DNA of 64,000 nt from Lactobacillus iners DSM 13335. GTDB lineage: Bacteria > Bacillota > Bacilli > Lactobacillales > Lactobacillaceae. Each line of letters opens with the position of its first letter. Position 1 is the first letter of the stretch. This document shows, one piece after another, positions 19,030 to 28,853 of the stretch. A model generated the notes under the pieces. The model was not told the origin of the DNA. It saw only the letters and a program-made list of their open reading frames with translations, and searched no databases. The stretch lies in NCBI RefSeq assembly GCF_000160875.1, contig NZ_GG700805.1:62001-126000 (forward strand). The letters are read 5' to 3'. A program made the translations under genes and the position numbers.

Positions 19030-20868
19030 ATGAAAAAAATAAGAAAACCTTTTACATCAATTAATGCTAAAATTGCTATAATTTTTATGCTATTGCTTTT
19101 AGCAACTATCGAAATTGTTGGAGCTTATTTTACTAGACAATTGGAGCAAAATTCGATTGAATCATTTGAAACTTCAATTCAAATACCAAACTTGATATCT
19201 AATCAAATAGCAACACAATTGAATAAAAACAATGCCAAGAAGGCAAATAAACAATTAAATAGAATAGTATCTAATTATAGTAATGATGCTATTAATGATA
19301 TTACAGTTGTAGATAGTAAGTCTGTCATCAGATCTGTTTCTAATGTTAATGATCAAGGTACCATTGGCCAAAGAGCTACTAATTCTGATATAAAAAAGGT
19401 ATTAACTTCCGGAAGACAGATTTCCAAGATTATAAATGATAATGGTAAATATATGATCCAAATCTCTCCACTAAATGTAGGTAATGGGCCGAATACGATA
19501 GTGGGAGTTATTGTTGTCAAAGCAGGCATGCAAAGCGTATTTAATAATATACATCGTGTATCATTTCTATTTCTGACGGCTTCATTAGTTGCAGCTACAT
19601 TAGGAGCAGGAGTAGCTTTAGTTATTGCCCGGGCAATAACTAAGCCAATTGAAGAAATGAAAGATCAAGCATTGCGAATTTCTAACGGTGATTATTCTGG
19701 GCATGTTAAAGTATATGCTAATGATGAGATGGGTGAATTAGCACGTGCTTTTAATATTTTGTCAGTTAGAATTGAGCGAAGTCAGGAAGTTTCTGACAGC
19801 GAACGTAGGAGATTGGATAATGTTTTAATGCATATGACTGACGGTGTTATTGCTACCGATCGTCATGGTAATATCACTATCATTAATGAAACTGCACTAA
19901 ATTTTTTGGACAAAACTGAAAATGAAGTTAAGGGTGAGCCTATTACACAATTATTAGGATTAAAGGAAGTTACAATCCAAGACTTAATGAGTACACAGCA
20001 AGAATTAATAGTAACAGCTAATGTTAATACGCATGACGAATTGATTTTACATGCTGATTTTTCGCTGATTCAGAGGGTAACAGGATTTGTATCAGGGCTA
20101 ATTTGTGTATTACATGACATAACAGAGCAACAGAAAAACGAAAATGAACAGCGTCAATTTGTTTCGAATGTATCACACGAGTTACGAACACCATTGACAT
20201 CTTTACGAGCATATGTCGAAGCATTAAATGATGGTGCATGGAAAAATGAAAATATTGCACCACAATTTTTGGGTGTTATCCAAAATGAAACAGAACGTAT
20301 GATTCGTATGATTAATGATCTGTTGAACCTTTCTCGTATGGATCGTGGTGTAGTTAAAATGGATTTAGAATGGGTTAATCTAAATGATTTCTTATCTCAT
20401 ATTTTAAATCGTTTTGATATGATGCTAAAAAATGATGGAGTAAAAAAATATAAAATTCGACGTATTTTTCCTCATCAAGCGTTATGGGTTGAAATTGATA
20501 CTGATAAAATGATGCAGGTGATTGATAATATTATGAATAATGCTATTAAATATTCACCTGATGGTGGCTTAATTACGATTAGATTATTGCAGACACATAA
20601 ACATGTCATTTTGAGTGTATCAGACCAAGGATTAGGTATTCCACGAAAAGATTTGAGCCGGATATTTGACCGCTTTTATCGAGTAGACAAAGCGAGATCT
20701 AGAAAACAAGGTGGTACTGGCTTGGGGCTAGCTATTTCAAAAGAAATCGTTGAAGCACATCATGGTAAAATATGGGCTGACAGTTCTGAAGGCAATGGTT
20801 CAACATTTTATATATCTATACCATATGAAAAAATGAGTGAAGAGGGAGATATGTGGGATGAAGTTTAG
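19030..20868 (+). CDS. walK: Sensor histidine kinase WalK
   Basis: Partner of WalR. 612 aa. Membrane helices near residues 14-33 and 177-200 bracket an extracytoplasmic sensor domain of about 140 aa. HAMP (from ARAITKPIEEM), a PAS domain (about 260-365), the HisKA dimerisation helix with phospho-acceptor near His383 (SHELRTPLTS) and a HATPase domain (N-box NNAIKYSPDGG, G-boxes DQGLGIP and GGTGLGLAI) follow. No clear ribosome site precedes the ATG, and a short hairpin (18993-19009) lies between walR and walK. The extra PAS domain matches Gram-positive WalK. Confidence 0.95.
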   Translation: MKKIRKPFTSINAKIAIIFMLLLLATIEIVGAYFTRQLEQNSIESFETSIQIPNLISNQIATQLNKNNAKKANKQLNRIVSNYSNDAINDITVVDSKSVIRSVSNVNDQGTIGQRATNSDIKKVLTSGRQISKIINDNGKYMIQISPLNVGNGPNTIVGVIVVKAGMQSVFNNIHRVSFLFLTASLVAATLGAGVALVIARAITKPIEEMKDQALRISNGDYSGHVKVYANDEMGELARAFNILSVRIERSQEVSDSERRRLDNVLMHMTDGVIATDRHGNITIINETALNFLDKTENEVKGEPITQLLGLKEVTIQDLMSTQQELIVTANVNTHDELILHADFSLIQRVTGFVSGLICVLHDITEQQKNENEQRQFVSNVSHELRTPLTSLRAYVEALNDGAWKNENIAPQFLGVIQNETERMIRMINDLLNLSRMDRGVVKMDLEWVNLNDFLSHILNRFDMMLKNDGVKKYKIRRIFPHQALWVEIDTDKMMQVIDNIMNNAIKYSPDGGLITIRLLQTHKHVILSVSDQGLGIPRKDLSRIFDRFYRVDKARSRKQGGTGLGLAISKEIVEAHHGKIWADSSEGNGSTFYISIPYEKMSEEGDMWDEV

Positions 20869-22192
20869 CGATAAATGTCAAAGAATAGTTTTAAGAATAT
20901 CTCTATCTGTGATGGTTTTATTATCGATTATTTTGTCTGGTTATATATGGGGCTCAGATACTCGTTTTTCTAGAATGGAACAAGACTCTAATCAGCCAGC
21001 AATCAAAAAGAATGTTGGTCAAAAGTCTTTACGCGAGATATATACTCCTACACAAGTTTTTTATTATCGTGATAAGCAATTGTATCAGGCGTACGATGCT
21101 AAGAGAAATTTAACTTTAGAGTTTTCTAAATTTACAAAAAAGCTGGAAGGACATAAGATAAACAAAATCAAATCTAATAGTACATTTTATCGTCAACTAT
21201 TACATGATGAAAAATATTTTCAATTGACTTTTCCTGATCAGATAACTATATCTTTGTTTTTACCTCGTGCTAATAAATATTTAGATGGCGAATTTAATCG
21301 TATTTTTGTTTCAACTAAAGATAAAAAATATTTGTATTTAGGTGATGATCGCAATAACACATTGTATCGAGTATATGCTAATGTATCATTCAAGAACTTG
21401 TATAAGCATATTCAGAAGGCAGCTTCGCAAATACCGATTTCGCTAGAGAAATTAAAAGATGGTTTTTGTGTAAGTTATAATAAAGATCAACAAATGGCAA
21501 TATATAGTTATTTGACTTATAAAGAGACAGATGCATATTTTGTTTATAAATTGCTTGACTCTGGAAACCCAACCCAACGCAATGCTGATGACTATATTGC
21601 TTACTATAATGGTATTTACCAGCGGCTAGTTGCTTATAAAAAGACACATAATTATGAATTTGTTGATTATCAGCAAAATAAAATTCCTAATACAACTACT
21701 AAAATTTTGATTGATAGTTTATTTTACGTTAGAAAAATCTGCTTGAATGAACCAGATTTACGTTTTTTTGATGCATCGAATAATACGATTTCTTATCAGA
21801 AATTTGTAGAAGAATATCCTGTTTTTTTACCTGAAGATAATAATGTGAGAGCAAAAGTAACTTTTACTAGAAGTTGTATGCAAATTAATTTCAATAGTTT
21901 GGATTTAAGAATTCCAATCCCTACCAATGGTGCGAAAAAAGAGTTACAAGCTACAGATAAGATTATTGATAAATTATTACAAGCTGGGTATAAAAAGTCA
22001 TATTTAGAAAAAATCATTATAGGTTACAAAGTATGTCATGATACTAATAAAACATCTAATCTAATTGATTTAATTCCTACATATTACATAAAAATTAATG
22101 GACGATGGCATTCATTGGATGCTTGGCTGAATAATAATTATGAAGTACATATTCCTGCAAGTCAGCAAGGAGGTATATCTAATGGATTTTAA
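20858..22192 (+). CDS. yycH: WalRK regulatory protein YycH
   Basis: A membrane-anchored extracytoplasmic protein that, with YycI, tunes WalK activity. 444 aa: a short basic N-terminus, one hydrophobic helix (about residues 11-31, IVLRISLSVMVLLSIILSGY) and a long polar outer region. The start ATG lies inside the walK end, 10 bases after GAGGGA. Sequence similarity within this family is low, so the call rests on the single-helix topology and its fixed place after walK. Confidence 0.88.
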   Translation: MKFSDKCQRIVLRISLSVMVLLSIILSGYIWGSDTRFSRMEQDSNQPAIKKNVGQKSLREIYTPTQVFYYRDKQLYQAYDAKRNLTLEFSKFTKKLEGHKINKIKSNSTFYRQLLHDEKYFQLTFPDQITISLFLPRANKYLDGEFNRIFVSTKDKKYLYLGDDRNNTLYRVYANVSFKNLYKHIQKAASQIPISLEKLKDGFCVSYNKDQQMAIYSYLTYKETDAYFVYKLLDSGNPTQRNADDYIAYYNGIYQRLVAYKKTHNYEFVDYQQNKIPNTTTKILIDSLFYVRKICLNEPDLRFFDASNNTISYQKFVEEYPVFLPEDNNVRAKVTFTRSCMQINFNSLDLRIPIPTNGAKKELQATDKIIDKLLQAGYKKSYLEKIIIGYKVCHDTNKTSNLIDLIPTYYIKINGRWHSLDAWLNNNYEVHIPASQQGGISNGF

Positions 22193-23018
22193 ACGTATTG
22201 AATGCATTTTTTTGCTGGTATTTGTAGCTATTAATATTTTTTTATTTGTGGAAATTTTTCAAGCACCCAAACTTTTGAACGGGGTTCATACTGTTAATGT
22301 GCAAAATAATGATTTGAAAAATGAAATTATAGCTGATAATATTACCCTACCTAAGATTAGTGATGAACAAGGAGAAGGGTACTATTTAGCTACCAAAGAA
22401 GGGCATAGCTGGATTAGTAAGGCCAAGGAACAATTAAGCAATAATTGTACTATTGTTAGCTCAAAAGATACAGATGCTATTATTGTTAATTTAAATAAAC
22501 CAGTGGATTTAGGTAATAATAAGAATAAGACGTTATCTAATATCAAAAGTTTTGTATTGAATACACGTAATGTATATCAAGGTGGAAAATATAAATACAT
22601 TGATAGTACAGCAGATAAAAGTACATATATTTTTGCACAAAAATCAAAATATGGATTGGTTACAGAAAACCACAGTCAATTGAGTATTGTTGTTAAAAAT
22701 AATCATATTGTTTCTTATATGCAATATTATGTTGCACCACTCAATACGTTAAGGGAAAAACAAGCTACTATTAGCTCACAAGCAGCAATTGATGCTTTAT
22801 ACACTTATAGTGAGTTACCTAATAATTCGCATGTATTATGGATTAGTTTTGTTTATAGTAAATTGATTACTACTAGGGGGAGTATAATTTTTATACCCAC
22901 ATGGTTAGTAGCTATCCAAAACAGCAATAATAAATTTACTATTTTTAAACGTGTTAATGCATTTAGTGGTAATGTTATGACCATTGATAACGAAGAAGAT
23001 AAAGGATACATAAAATAA
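22182..23018 (+). CDS. yycI: WalRK regulatory protein YycI
   Basis: Second accessory protein of the WalK complex. 278 aa with an N-terminal membrane anchor (IFLLVFVAINIFLFVEIF) and an extracytoplasmic domain of the YycI type ending in a conserved FKRVNAFSGNV segment. AAGGAGG sits 7 bases before the ATG, and the gene overlaps yycH by 11 bases. Confidence 0.9.
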   Translation: MDFKRIECIFLLVFVAINIFLFVEIFQAPKLLNGVHTVNVQNNDLKNEIIADNITLPKISDEQGEGYYLATKEGHSWISKAKEQLSNNCTIVSSKDTDAIIVNLNKPVDLGNNKNKTLSNIKSFVLNTRNVYQGGKYKYIDSTADKSTYIFAQKSKYGLVTENHSQLSIVVKNNHIVSYMQYYVAPLNTLREKQATISSQAAIDALYTYSELPNNSHVLWISFVYSKLITTRGSIIFIPTWLVAIQNSNNKFTIFKRVNAFSGNVMTIDNEEDKGYIK

Positions 23019-23042
23019 TATTTGAAAGGAAAGTTTTTAAAA

Positions 23043-23840
23043 TTGCGTATATCAATATTATCTAGTGGCTCTGCGGGTAATACTACTTTAATTGAATCTG
23101 AGCATCATAAAGTTTTGTTAGATGCAGGTCTTTCTGGGAAAAAAATTGCTAACTTATTAGCCCAAAGAGGGGTAGACATTAAGGATATCGATATGGTGTT
23201 TTTAAGTCACGATCATACAGATCATTCGGGTGGATTAGGTGTTTTAATGAGAAGGTATTCGCAATTAAATGCATATGCTAATGAAGGCACCTGGAAATAT
23301 TTGCAAGAAAGTAATAAAATTGGCAAAATACCCAAAGAGCAAATCAATATATTTGCACCTGAAACCACTAAAATATTTGATGATTTAGAAGTGCATAGTT
23401 TTGCGACAAGTCATGATGCTGCTGAACCGCAATATTACGTTTTTTGCAGTGGTGGTAAACGTTTTGCTTGTTTAACCGATACAGGATATGTTTCTAGTTC
23501 AGTTAAAATGCAAATTGAAGCTGCAGATGCTTATTTGATGGAGTTTAATTATGATGATATGATGCTAAGAAATGGTCCATATTCTTGGAGTTTAAAGCAG
23601 CGAATATTATCTGATGTTGGGCACCTATCTAATGAGCAGGCAGTGGAAGCTCTCGGTGATGTGGTTTCACGTGAAACCAAATATATTTTTCTAGCTCATA
23701 TTAGTCAACATAATAATGATCAATTATTAGTTAAAAAAAGTGCACTGCAATTATTTGAACAAAGAGATGCAGACGTTGACAGTGATGTGCAATTTATGAC
23801 AACTGCACCCATGAAACCAAGCAAATTCATAGAATTATAA
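23043..23840 (+). CDS. walJ: Metallo-beta-lactamase-fold exonuclease-like protein WalJ (YycJ)
   Basis: A cytoplasmic MBL-fold hydrolase encoded in the wal operon; homologues act on DNA and influence cell division. 265 aa. The metal motif HDHTDH (in SHDHTDHSGG), a downstream SHDAAEP His, the metal-bridging Asp in CLTDTGY and a late AHISQHNN His are all present. The start is taken as TTG giving MRISILSSGSAGN, behind AAGGAAAG; a TTG 21 bases upstream would extend it. Confidence 0.92.
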   Translation: MRISILSSGSAGNTTLIESEHHKVLLDAGLSGKKIANLLAQRGVDIKDIDMVFLSHDHTDHSGGLGVLMRRYSQLNAYANEGTWKYLQESNKIGKIPKEQINIFAPETTKIFDDLEVHSFATSHDAAEPQYYVFCSGGKRFACLTDTGYVSSSVKMQIEAADAYLMEFNYDDMMLRNGPYSWSLKQRILSDVGHLSNEQAVEALGDVVSRETKYIFLAHISQHNNDQLLVKKSALQLFEQRDADVDSDVQFMTTAPMKPSKFIEL

Positions 23841-23875
23841 GTTGATAATTAGTACAATTTGACAAGGGGGATGTT

Positions 23876-25048
23876 ATGAAAGATAAAAATAATATAAATC
23901 AAATACTTAAAACAATTTTGATAAGTTTTGTCTCAGGTATGCTGGGAGGCTTGTTAGTAATTTATGTGGTAGGATATCGCCCTAATAATACATCTATTAA
24001 TAAATATGAATCACCAAAATTAGTTTATGATCAATCAAAACATGCCGGATTGATGACAGGTGCATTTAATATGGTTAAAGATAGTGTTGTTTCGGTAATT
24101 AATTTGCAAAAAACAAGAAAAAATAATCTGTTTACTGACATATTTGGTAGTAAGAATGATAAAGATACTTTACAAACTTATAGTGAAGGATCTGGTGTTA
24201 TTTATTACAAAAATTTAAATTATGCTTATATAGCTACTAATAATCATGTTGTGGCAGATAGTGATCAATTGCAAGTGATTTTAAGTGACGGCAGAAAAAT
24301 TGCAGCACAAAAAGTAGGAACAGACCCTGAAACGGATTTAGCTGTTTTAAAAGTAAATAGCAAGTATATCAATCAGGTGGCTAAATTTGCTAGTTCTAAA
24401 AATTTAGTGCCAGGACAGCCAGTAATTGCAGTAGGTTCTCCATTAGGTAGTCAGTACGCTACTAGTGTTACGCAGGGCATTATATCTGCTAAGAGTAGAG
24501 TTGTTAATGTAGTTAATGATCAGGGTCAAGTTACTAACGAAGCTACAGTTATTCAAACCGATGCAGCTATTAATCCTGGTAATTCAGGTGGTCCTTTGGT
24601 TAACGAACAGGGTCAAGTTATAGGTATTAATTCCATGAAATTATCACGCTCTGGAGATGGCACAGCTATTGAAGGAATGGGATTTGCTATTCCGAGTGAT
24701 GAAGTTGTTAATATTTTGAATCAATTAGTTAAAAATGGAAAAATAGTTCGTCCAAAATTGGGAATTAGAGTATTAGATGTAACCGATTTAACTAGAAAAG
24801 ATAAAAAACGAATACAATTACCTAATAATATTCAAGAAGGTGTAGCAGTTTTTTCAGTTGATTCAGGTAGTTCAGCTGCAAAAGCGGGAATAAAAGCTAA
24901 GGATGTAATTGTTCAAATTGATAATGATAAGATAGATAGTGTGGCTTCTTTACATAGCAAATTGTATAAACACAAGATAGGTGATAAAATCACGATAAAA
25001 GTTATAAGAGCTGGTAAATATGTAACATTAAAGGCTAGCTTGCAATAA
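23876..25048 (+). CDS. htrA: Membrane-anchored serine protease HtrA (DegP family)
   Basis: A surface quality-control protease. 390 aa: an N-terminal membrane anchor (about residues 10-30), a trypsin-like domain with catalytic triad His124 (NNHVVAD), Asp154 (ETDLAVLKV) and Ser237 (NPGNSGGPLV), and one C-terminal PDZ domain from about residue 290 (RPKLGIRVLDV onward). A low-complexity linker follows the anchor. GGGGG precedes the ATG. A single PDZ domain matches lactobacillar HtrA. A terminator follows. Confidence 0.95.
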   Translation: MKDKNNINQILKTILISFVSGMLGGLLVIYVVGYRPNNTSINKYESPKLVYDQSKHAGLMTGAFNMVKDSVVSVINLQKTRKNNLFTDIFGSKNDKDTLQTYSEGSGVIYYKNLNYAYIATNNHVVADSDQLQVILSDGRKIAAQKVGTDPETDLAVLKVNSKYINQVAKFASSKNLVPGQPVIAVGSPLGSQYATSVTQGIISAKSRVVNVVNDQGQVTNEATVIQTDAAINPGNSGGPLVNEQGQVIGINSMKLSRSGDGTAIEGMGFAIPSDEVVNILNQLVKNGKIVRPKLGIRVLDVTDLTRKDKKRIQLPNNIQEGVAVFSVDSGSSAAKAGIKAKDVIVQIDNDKIDSVASLHSKLYKHKIGDKITIKVIRAGKYVTLKASLQ

Positions 25049-25051
25049 TTC

Positions 25052-25098
25052 AAAAAGGTATCACAGATATTTTTCGATCATATGTGATACCTTTTTTA
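25052..25098 (+). terminator. Terminator of the wal-htrA operon
   Basis: AAAAGGTATCACA pairs with TGTGATACCTTTT and is followed by T residues. Confidence 0.85.
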
Positions 25099-25600
25099 TT
25101 ATTTAAAAATTGTCGATACGTTTATTTGCGGTCATTCTCATTTATAAAGTTTGTTTTTTTATTAAGTTAGTGTCAAAAATTGTACACATGAAAAGCAAGC
25201 CTGTGTAAAAGTCTGTGGATTGTGGATAACTATGCGACAAAAATGTATATATGTTGTGGAAAGATTGTGAAATATGGGTACAATTTTAGTAAAACAAGAA
25301 AGTATAACGTTAACAAATCCAATGATAGTAAGGCTTAATCATAATATGAATAAACATTCGTAAAAATCAGATGTTGTGTATTATTTTAGCAAAGATTTTA
25401 TAAATTTAATTACAAGGGCACAACAAATTGTGGTTTACGACAAAGAAATTCTAGATATAGATTTCACTAATCCACAGGTGTGGATAAGTTTTGTGGATTA
25501 GTTGTAAATTATGTTGGTAATTTGCAACAATATTTTTAAAATGTTTATTTGATATGTTAATATATTGTTTGATTATAAAATAATGGATATAGGTAAAATA
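25099..25600. other. AT-rich intergenic region with a cluster of DnaA-box-like sites
   Basis: About 500 bases carry no ORF. They contain two perfect DnaA boxes (TGTGGATAA, reverse of TTATCCACA) at 25221-25229 and 25479-25487. Two single-mismatch boxes lie at 25468-25476 (TAATCCACA) and 25492-25500 (TGTGGATTA), and a weaker one at 25214-25222. Surroundings are very AT-rich. It could be part of an origin region or a DnaA-titrating site. Confidence 0.55.
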
Positions 25601-26080
25601 ATGAATATCAAAATTGTATGTGTAGGAAAATTAAAAGAAAAGTATTTTAAAGATGGAATTGCAGAATATTTAAAACGAATGGATCGGTATGCTAAAGTTG
25701 AGATTGTCCAAGTACCTGATGAAAAAGCACCAGAAAAATTAAGTGATGCTGAAATGGAAAAGGTTAAGGAAATTGAAGGTAATCGTATTTTGAGTAAAAT
25801 TAAAGATAAAGAATACGTTTTTGTAACAGCAATAAAAGGCTGTGAGTATACAAGTGAAAATTTTGCTCAAAAAATTTCTGATGTAACGACATATGGACAT
25901 TCTGATATAACTTTTGTGATTGGAGGTAGTTTGGGTACTTCCAATGCTGTTAATAAAAGAGCTGATGAGTTGATTTCTTTTGGTAAATTTACAATGCCCC
26001 ATCAGTTAATGAGGTTGGTATTAATTGAGCAGATATATCGTGCATTTATGATTAATATTGGTAGCCCATATCATAAATAG
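25601..26080 (+). CDS. rlmH: 23S rRNA pseudouridine-1915 N3-methyltransferase RlmH
   Basis: A SPOUT-class methyltransferase acting on 23S rRNA helix 69. At 159 aa it is exactly family size. It opens [20 protein letters not shown]. The SAM-binding knot is [13 protein letters not shown], and the conserved C-terminal segment is [18 protein letters not shown]. The start is the ATG giving MNIKIVC; an in-frame start 12 codons earlier has no support. It ends 2 bases from the convergent ykoC-type gene. Confidence 0.95.
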   Translation: MNIKIVCVGKLKEKYFKDGIAEYLKRMDRYAKVEIVQVPDEKAPEKLSDAEMEKVKEIEGNRILSKIKDKEYVFVTAIKGCEYTSENFAQKISDVTTYGHSDITFVIGGSLGTSNAVNKRADELISFGKFTMPHQLMRLVLIEQIYRAFMINIGSPYHK

Positions 26081-26082
26081 TA

Positions 26083-26739
26083 TCAAATATGAAATATGAA
26101 TAAGATTGGTTGAAATAATAACAAGATGGAAAAGAATAGCAACCAGTCTTTTTTTGTAACTAAAATTGGAATAATAACACTTCTACTTTTTTCTTCGCAA
26201 TAACCATGTGATGCCATGCCTTGAGATAAGCTATCCGCCCAAGTCATAGCTGATATAATTGCTTTGAAATATAATTTAGGCGACCAAAAAGATAAAAATA
26301 GTCCCCGCATTTGACCAGCGATTCTAATCCGCTTAACTTCCTCATAAATTTTAGGAAGTAAATTGAAAGCTGCTAAAGAACCATAAGCAAATTTAGAGGG
26401 TAAATGTGCATTTTGTTCTAAAGATTTAGCTAATGTATAGTTATCAGTTGAAGTGGCAAAATAGGCACCAGATAAAGCGAATGCATAAATACGTGAGATT
26501 AAAGTTAAAGCATAAGTTAAATTATGTCCTGGGGCATAAAAATAAATTGTAAAAAACATACTGATGCAGGCAGATAAGGGAACGATAGTGAAGTAACATA
26601 GTTTTTTATAATTTATATGATTTATCATTAATAATATTAGGCTACCTACAATTAAGCATAAATTAGCAATTAAATTTGGTATGATAGTAATTTCAATCGT
26701 TAATAAACAAAGTAGTAATAGTTTCAAACTTGGATTCAT
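26083..26739 (-). CDS. ykoC: ECF transporter T component (YkoC/CbiQ-like)
   Basis: The energy-coupling membrane subunit of an ECF vitamin transporter. 218 aa with 4-5 hydrophobic segments. The EcfT coupling motifs are visible near the C-terminus as RIAGQMRG and MTWADSLSQGMASHGY (ARG-like signatures that touch the ATPases). It is the last gene of a TPP-riboswitch operon, 13 bases after the ATPase gene. The substrate is inferred from the riboswitch. Confidence 0.85.
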   Translation of the reverse strand: MNPSLKLLLLCLLTIEITIIPNLIANLCLIVGSLILLMINHINYKKLCYFTIVPLSACISMFFTIYFYAPGHNLTYALTLISRIYAFALSGAYFATSTDNYTLAKSLEQNAHLPSKFAYGSLAAFNLLPKIYEEVKRIRIAGQMRGLFLSFWSPKLYFKAIISAMTWADSLSQGMASHGYCEEKSRSVIIPILVTKKDWLLFFSILLLFQPILFIFHI

Positions 26740-26752
26740 AATTGCTTGGTCC

Positions 26753-28126
26753 TTAATTAGTTATAAATTTAAGATTTTGATTTTGTAGTTGCAGATGGTA
26801 CTGACATAGTTGATCCATTTGATCTAAATTATGACTGATAATGATAACAGTTTTGTTCTTATCAATAAAATATTCTTTTAATAGGTTAATAAAGATAGTA
26901 ATACTTTCGCAATCTAGCCCTGTAAAAGGCTCATCCAGCAATAATACTTGAGGATTAGCCATAATCATTAAAAGAAGTTGTAATCGCTTTTTTTGACCAC
27001 CTGATAAGGAATAAACAGTTTGCTGGAGATGATCATTTAGTTTTAATATTGATAAGTAATGTTGCAAACTTTGTTCATCAAATAGACTATTGGCACATTT
27101 GAACTGAGATAATTCTAATTCTTCTTGGACTGTAATCATCAAAAATTGATCATCCGCATTTTGAAAAGCTTGATTGACTTTGGATAAATATTTTCTGAAT
27201 GACCATTTTTTAATTTCTTTGTGTTCAAAAAACAAATTACCTTCGTAATCAATTAATTTAGTCATTGCTTTAAAGAGTGAGGTTTTACCAGAGCCATTTT
27301 CACCAGTTAATAAAATACCTTTACCTTTTGGTATATCTATAGTTACTTGATTAATCAAAAATTTGGCTGGATTTTTTAACGTAAACTTTTTCAATGAAAA
27401 ATCAGCATTAGACGAGCTCGTTACCATTTCAAAATGCTTATTTAATGTTGGTTTAACTTGGGCAAATAAGGCTCTTTTTTGTTCGTTATCGTAATTAATG
27501 AATTTTTCATTGATAAAGCCAAAGATATCATCACAAATATTTTGATATCCTGCTAGATTATGATCAGTAATGAGGATCGTTTTACCAGCCTGTTTTAAGA
27601 GTGCTAATTGCTTGATTAGTAAATGTCTAGTAGTCATGTCACAACATGCAAAAGGTTCATCAAGTAAGATTAGCGGCGGATCCATTGCCATTATAATAGC
27701 TAAAGCGACCTTTTGCTTTTCTCCACCAGATAACTTGATAAAAGGTCTATCTAATAGTTCTTCAATTTTGGTTAACTTTACAGCATTATTTATTTGCGTA
27801 TATGCTTTTTCTTGGGGGCAGTGGATATTTTCTAAGGTGAAAATAAATTCTTGTCTGGGTGTAGCCATCGTAAATTGCTTGTCTGGTTCTTGAAAAATCA
27901 TACCCCAATTTTTGAATGGATTTATTATATTACCTTTTAAAATTTGTCCACCATATTGAGGATAAAGTCCAGCAATTAGCCTTAAGAGTGTTGATTTGCC
28001 GCAACCATTAGGTCCTATAATAAGTGAAAAACCACCCCGTGGGATGGTTAAATTGATATTTTTTAAAATAGTATTGACATCATAATTGAATGATAAATTA
28101 TTAATGATTATATTTTGTGAGTACAT
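26753..28126 (-). CDS. ykoD: Duplicated ECF ATPase (YkoD-like)
   Basis: Energises a thiamine-precursor transporter. 457 aa with two ABC ATPase domains in one chain. Domain 1 has Walker A GPNGCGKST, signature LSGGEKQK and Walker B LILLDEP. Domain 2 (from about residue 240) has GENGSGKTS, LSGGQKKR and VLLLDEP. This fusion matches YkoD of the YkoEDC hydroxymethylpyrimidine/thiamine systems. It overlaps the upstream membrane gene by 26 bases, indicating coupling. Confidence 0.88.
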   Translation of the reverse strand: MYSQNIIINNLSFNYDVNTILKNINLTIPRGGFSLIIGPNGCGKSTLLRLIAGLYPQYGGQILKGNIINPFKNWGMIFQEPDKQFTMATPRQEFIFTLENIHCPQEKAYTQINNAVKLTKIEELLDRPFIKLSGGEKQKVALAIIMAMDPPLILLDEPFACCDMTTRHLLIKQLALLKQAGKTILITDHNLAGYQNICDDIFGFINEKFINYDNEQKRALFAQVKPTLNKHFEMVTSSSNADFSLKKFTLKNPAKFLINQVTIDIPKGKGILLTGENGSGKTSLFKAMTKLIDYEGNLFFEHKEIKKWSFRKYLSKVNQAFQNADDQFLMITVQEELELSQFKCANSLFDEQSLQHYLSILKLNDHLQQTVYSLSGGQKKRLQLLLMIMANPQVLLLDEPFTGLDCESITIFINLLKEYFIDKNKTVIIISHNLDQMDQLCQYHLQLQNQNLKFITN

Positions 28127-28649
28127 GTGCTTTATCCAAAAGTTTAACGATACTATTGACTATAATGGTACAAAAGACGATCATAGATATCCAGCGAACT
28201 CCTAAACATAATAAATTAGTATTAAGTGGTAATTTATTATATCCATTTTTCATAAAGTCCCAGCCAAACGTAATGAACGTATTAATTGTTGCAGATACAA
28301 TTAAAGTGAAAATATTGTATTTACGATAAATAAAAGCGGCAAAGCCTAATTCACTACCAATTCCTTGTACTATACCCGATATGAGGGTTGAAATGCCCCA
28401 TTGACCACCAAATAATCCTTCAGCAGCAGCACTCAACAATTCTCCTAAAAAACTGGTACCAGGTAATTTCACTACAAAACCTGCCAACGGTCCAGCCATA
28501 CACCATAGGCCCATACAAATATCATTGGCTAACGGTCCTAAAAAAACTAAGGCATTATAAAGTTGGTTGCTTAAAATATAAATACCACCAAACATTACAG
28601 CAATTAGTGCAATGAAGATAATGTCTCTGATGTGTAACTTACTTGTCAT
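28101..28649 (-). CDS. ykoE: ECF substrate-binding membrane component (YkoE-like)
   Basis: The substrate-specific S component, 182 aa with about 5-6 hydrophobic segments. The N-terminus HIRDIIFIALIAVMFGGIY and the central GPLAGFVVKLPGTSFLGELLSAAAEG resemble YkoE proteins, thought to import thiamine or its hydroxymethylpyrimidine part. The start lies after AAGGAG with 8-base spacing; a longer upstream frame would run through the riboswitch terminator. It is first in the operon. Confidence 0.88.
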   Translation of the reverse strand: MTSKLHIRDIIFIALIAVMFGGIYILSNQLYNALVFLGPLANDICMGLWCMAGPLAGFVVKLPGTSFLGELLSAAAEGLFGGQWGISTLISGIVQGIGSELGFAAFIYRKYNIFTLIVSATINTFITFGWDFMKNGYNKLPLNTNLLCLGVRWISMIVFCTIIVNSIVKLLDKAHVLTKYNH

Positions 28650-28672
28650 GTAATAAACTCCTTTCAGGAGCG

Positions 28673-28697
28673 AAAAAAAACGCCCCAATGAGGCGAC
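28673..28697 (-). terminator. Attenuator of the TPP riboswitch
   Basis: On the minus strand CGCCTC-ATT-GGGGCG forms a GC-rich hairpin followed by eight T. It lies between the TPP aptamer and the ykoE start, so ligand binding probably stops transcription. Confidence 0.8.
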
Positions 28698-28721
28698 TAA
28701 TATAAGTCCAAAAATAAATCA

Positions 28722-28790
28722 TTTTCCCTTCGCTAATATTAGTTAGATCAGGTTCAATGGGTATATTCTCAACCACTAAAGGTACCCCAA
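28722..28790 (-). promoter_or_regulatory. TPP (thi-box) riboswitch
   Basis: The minus strand carries the aptamer landmarks in order: GGGGTACC, a degenerate GGTTGAGA segment, ACCC, TGAACCTGATCTA and the closing AGCGAAGGGAA. It precedes a terminator hairpin and the ykoE-type gene, which supports a thiamine-related cargo. Confidence 0.93.
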
Positions 28791-28812
28791 AATAATATAT
28801 TTTACAACTTAT

Positions 28813-28841
28813 AATATATACTGATTAAAGTTAAAATTCAA
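28813..28841 (-). promoter_or_regulatory. Promoter of the thiamine-type ECF operon
   Basis: TTGAAT (28836-28841) and TATATT (28813-28818) on the minus strand, with a 17-base spacer just upstream of the riboswitch. Confidence 0.55.
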
Positions 28842-28853
28842 ATTTATGTGCAA

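Noticed and set aside
28650..28688. Longer ykoE start (13 extra codons)
   Set aside because: It would begin inside the riboswitch terminator; AAGGAG is placed for the ATG at 28649.
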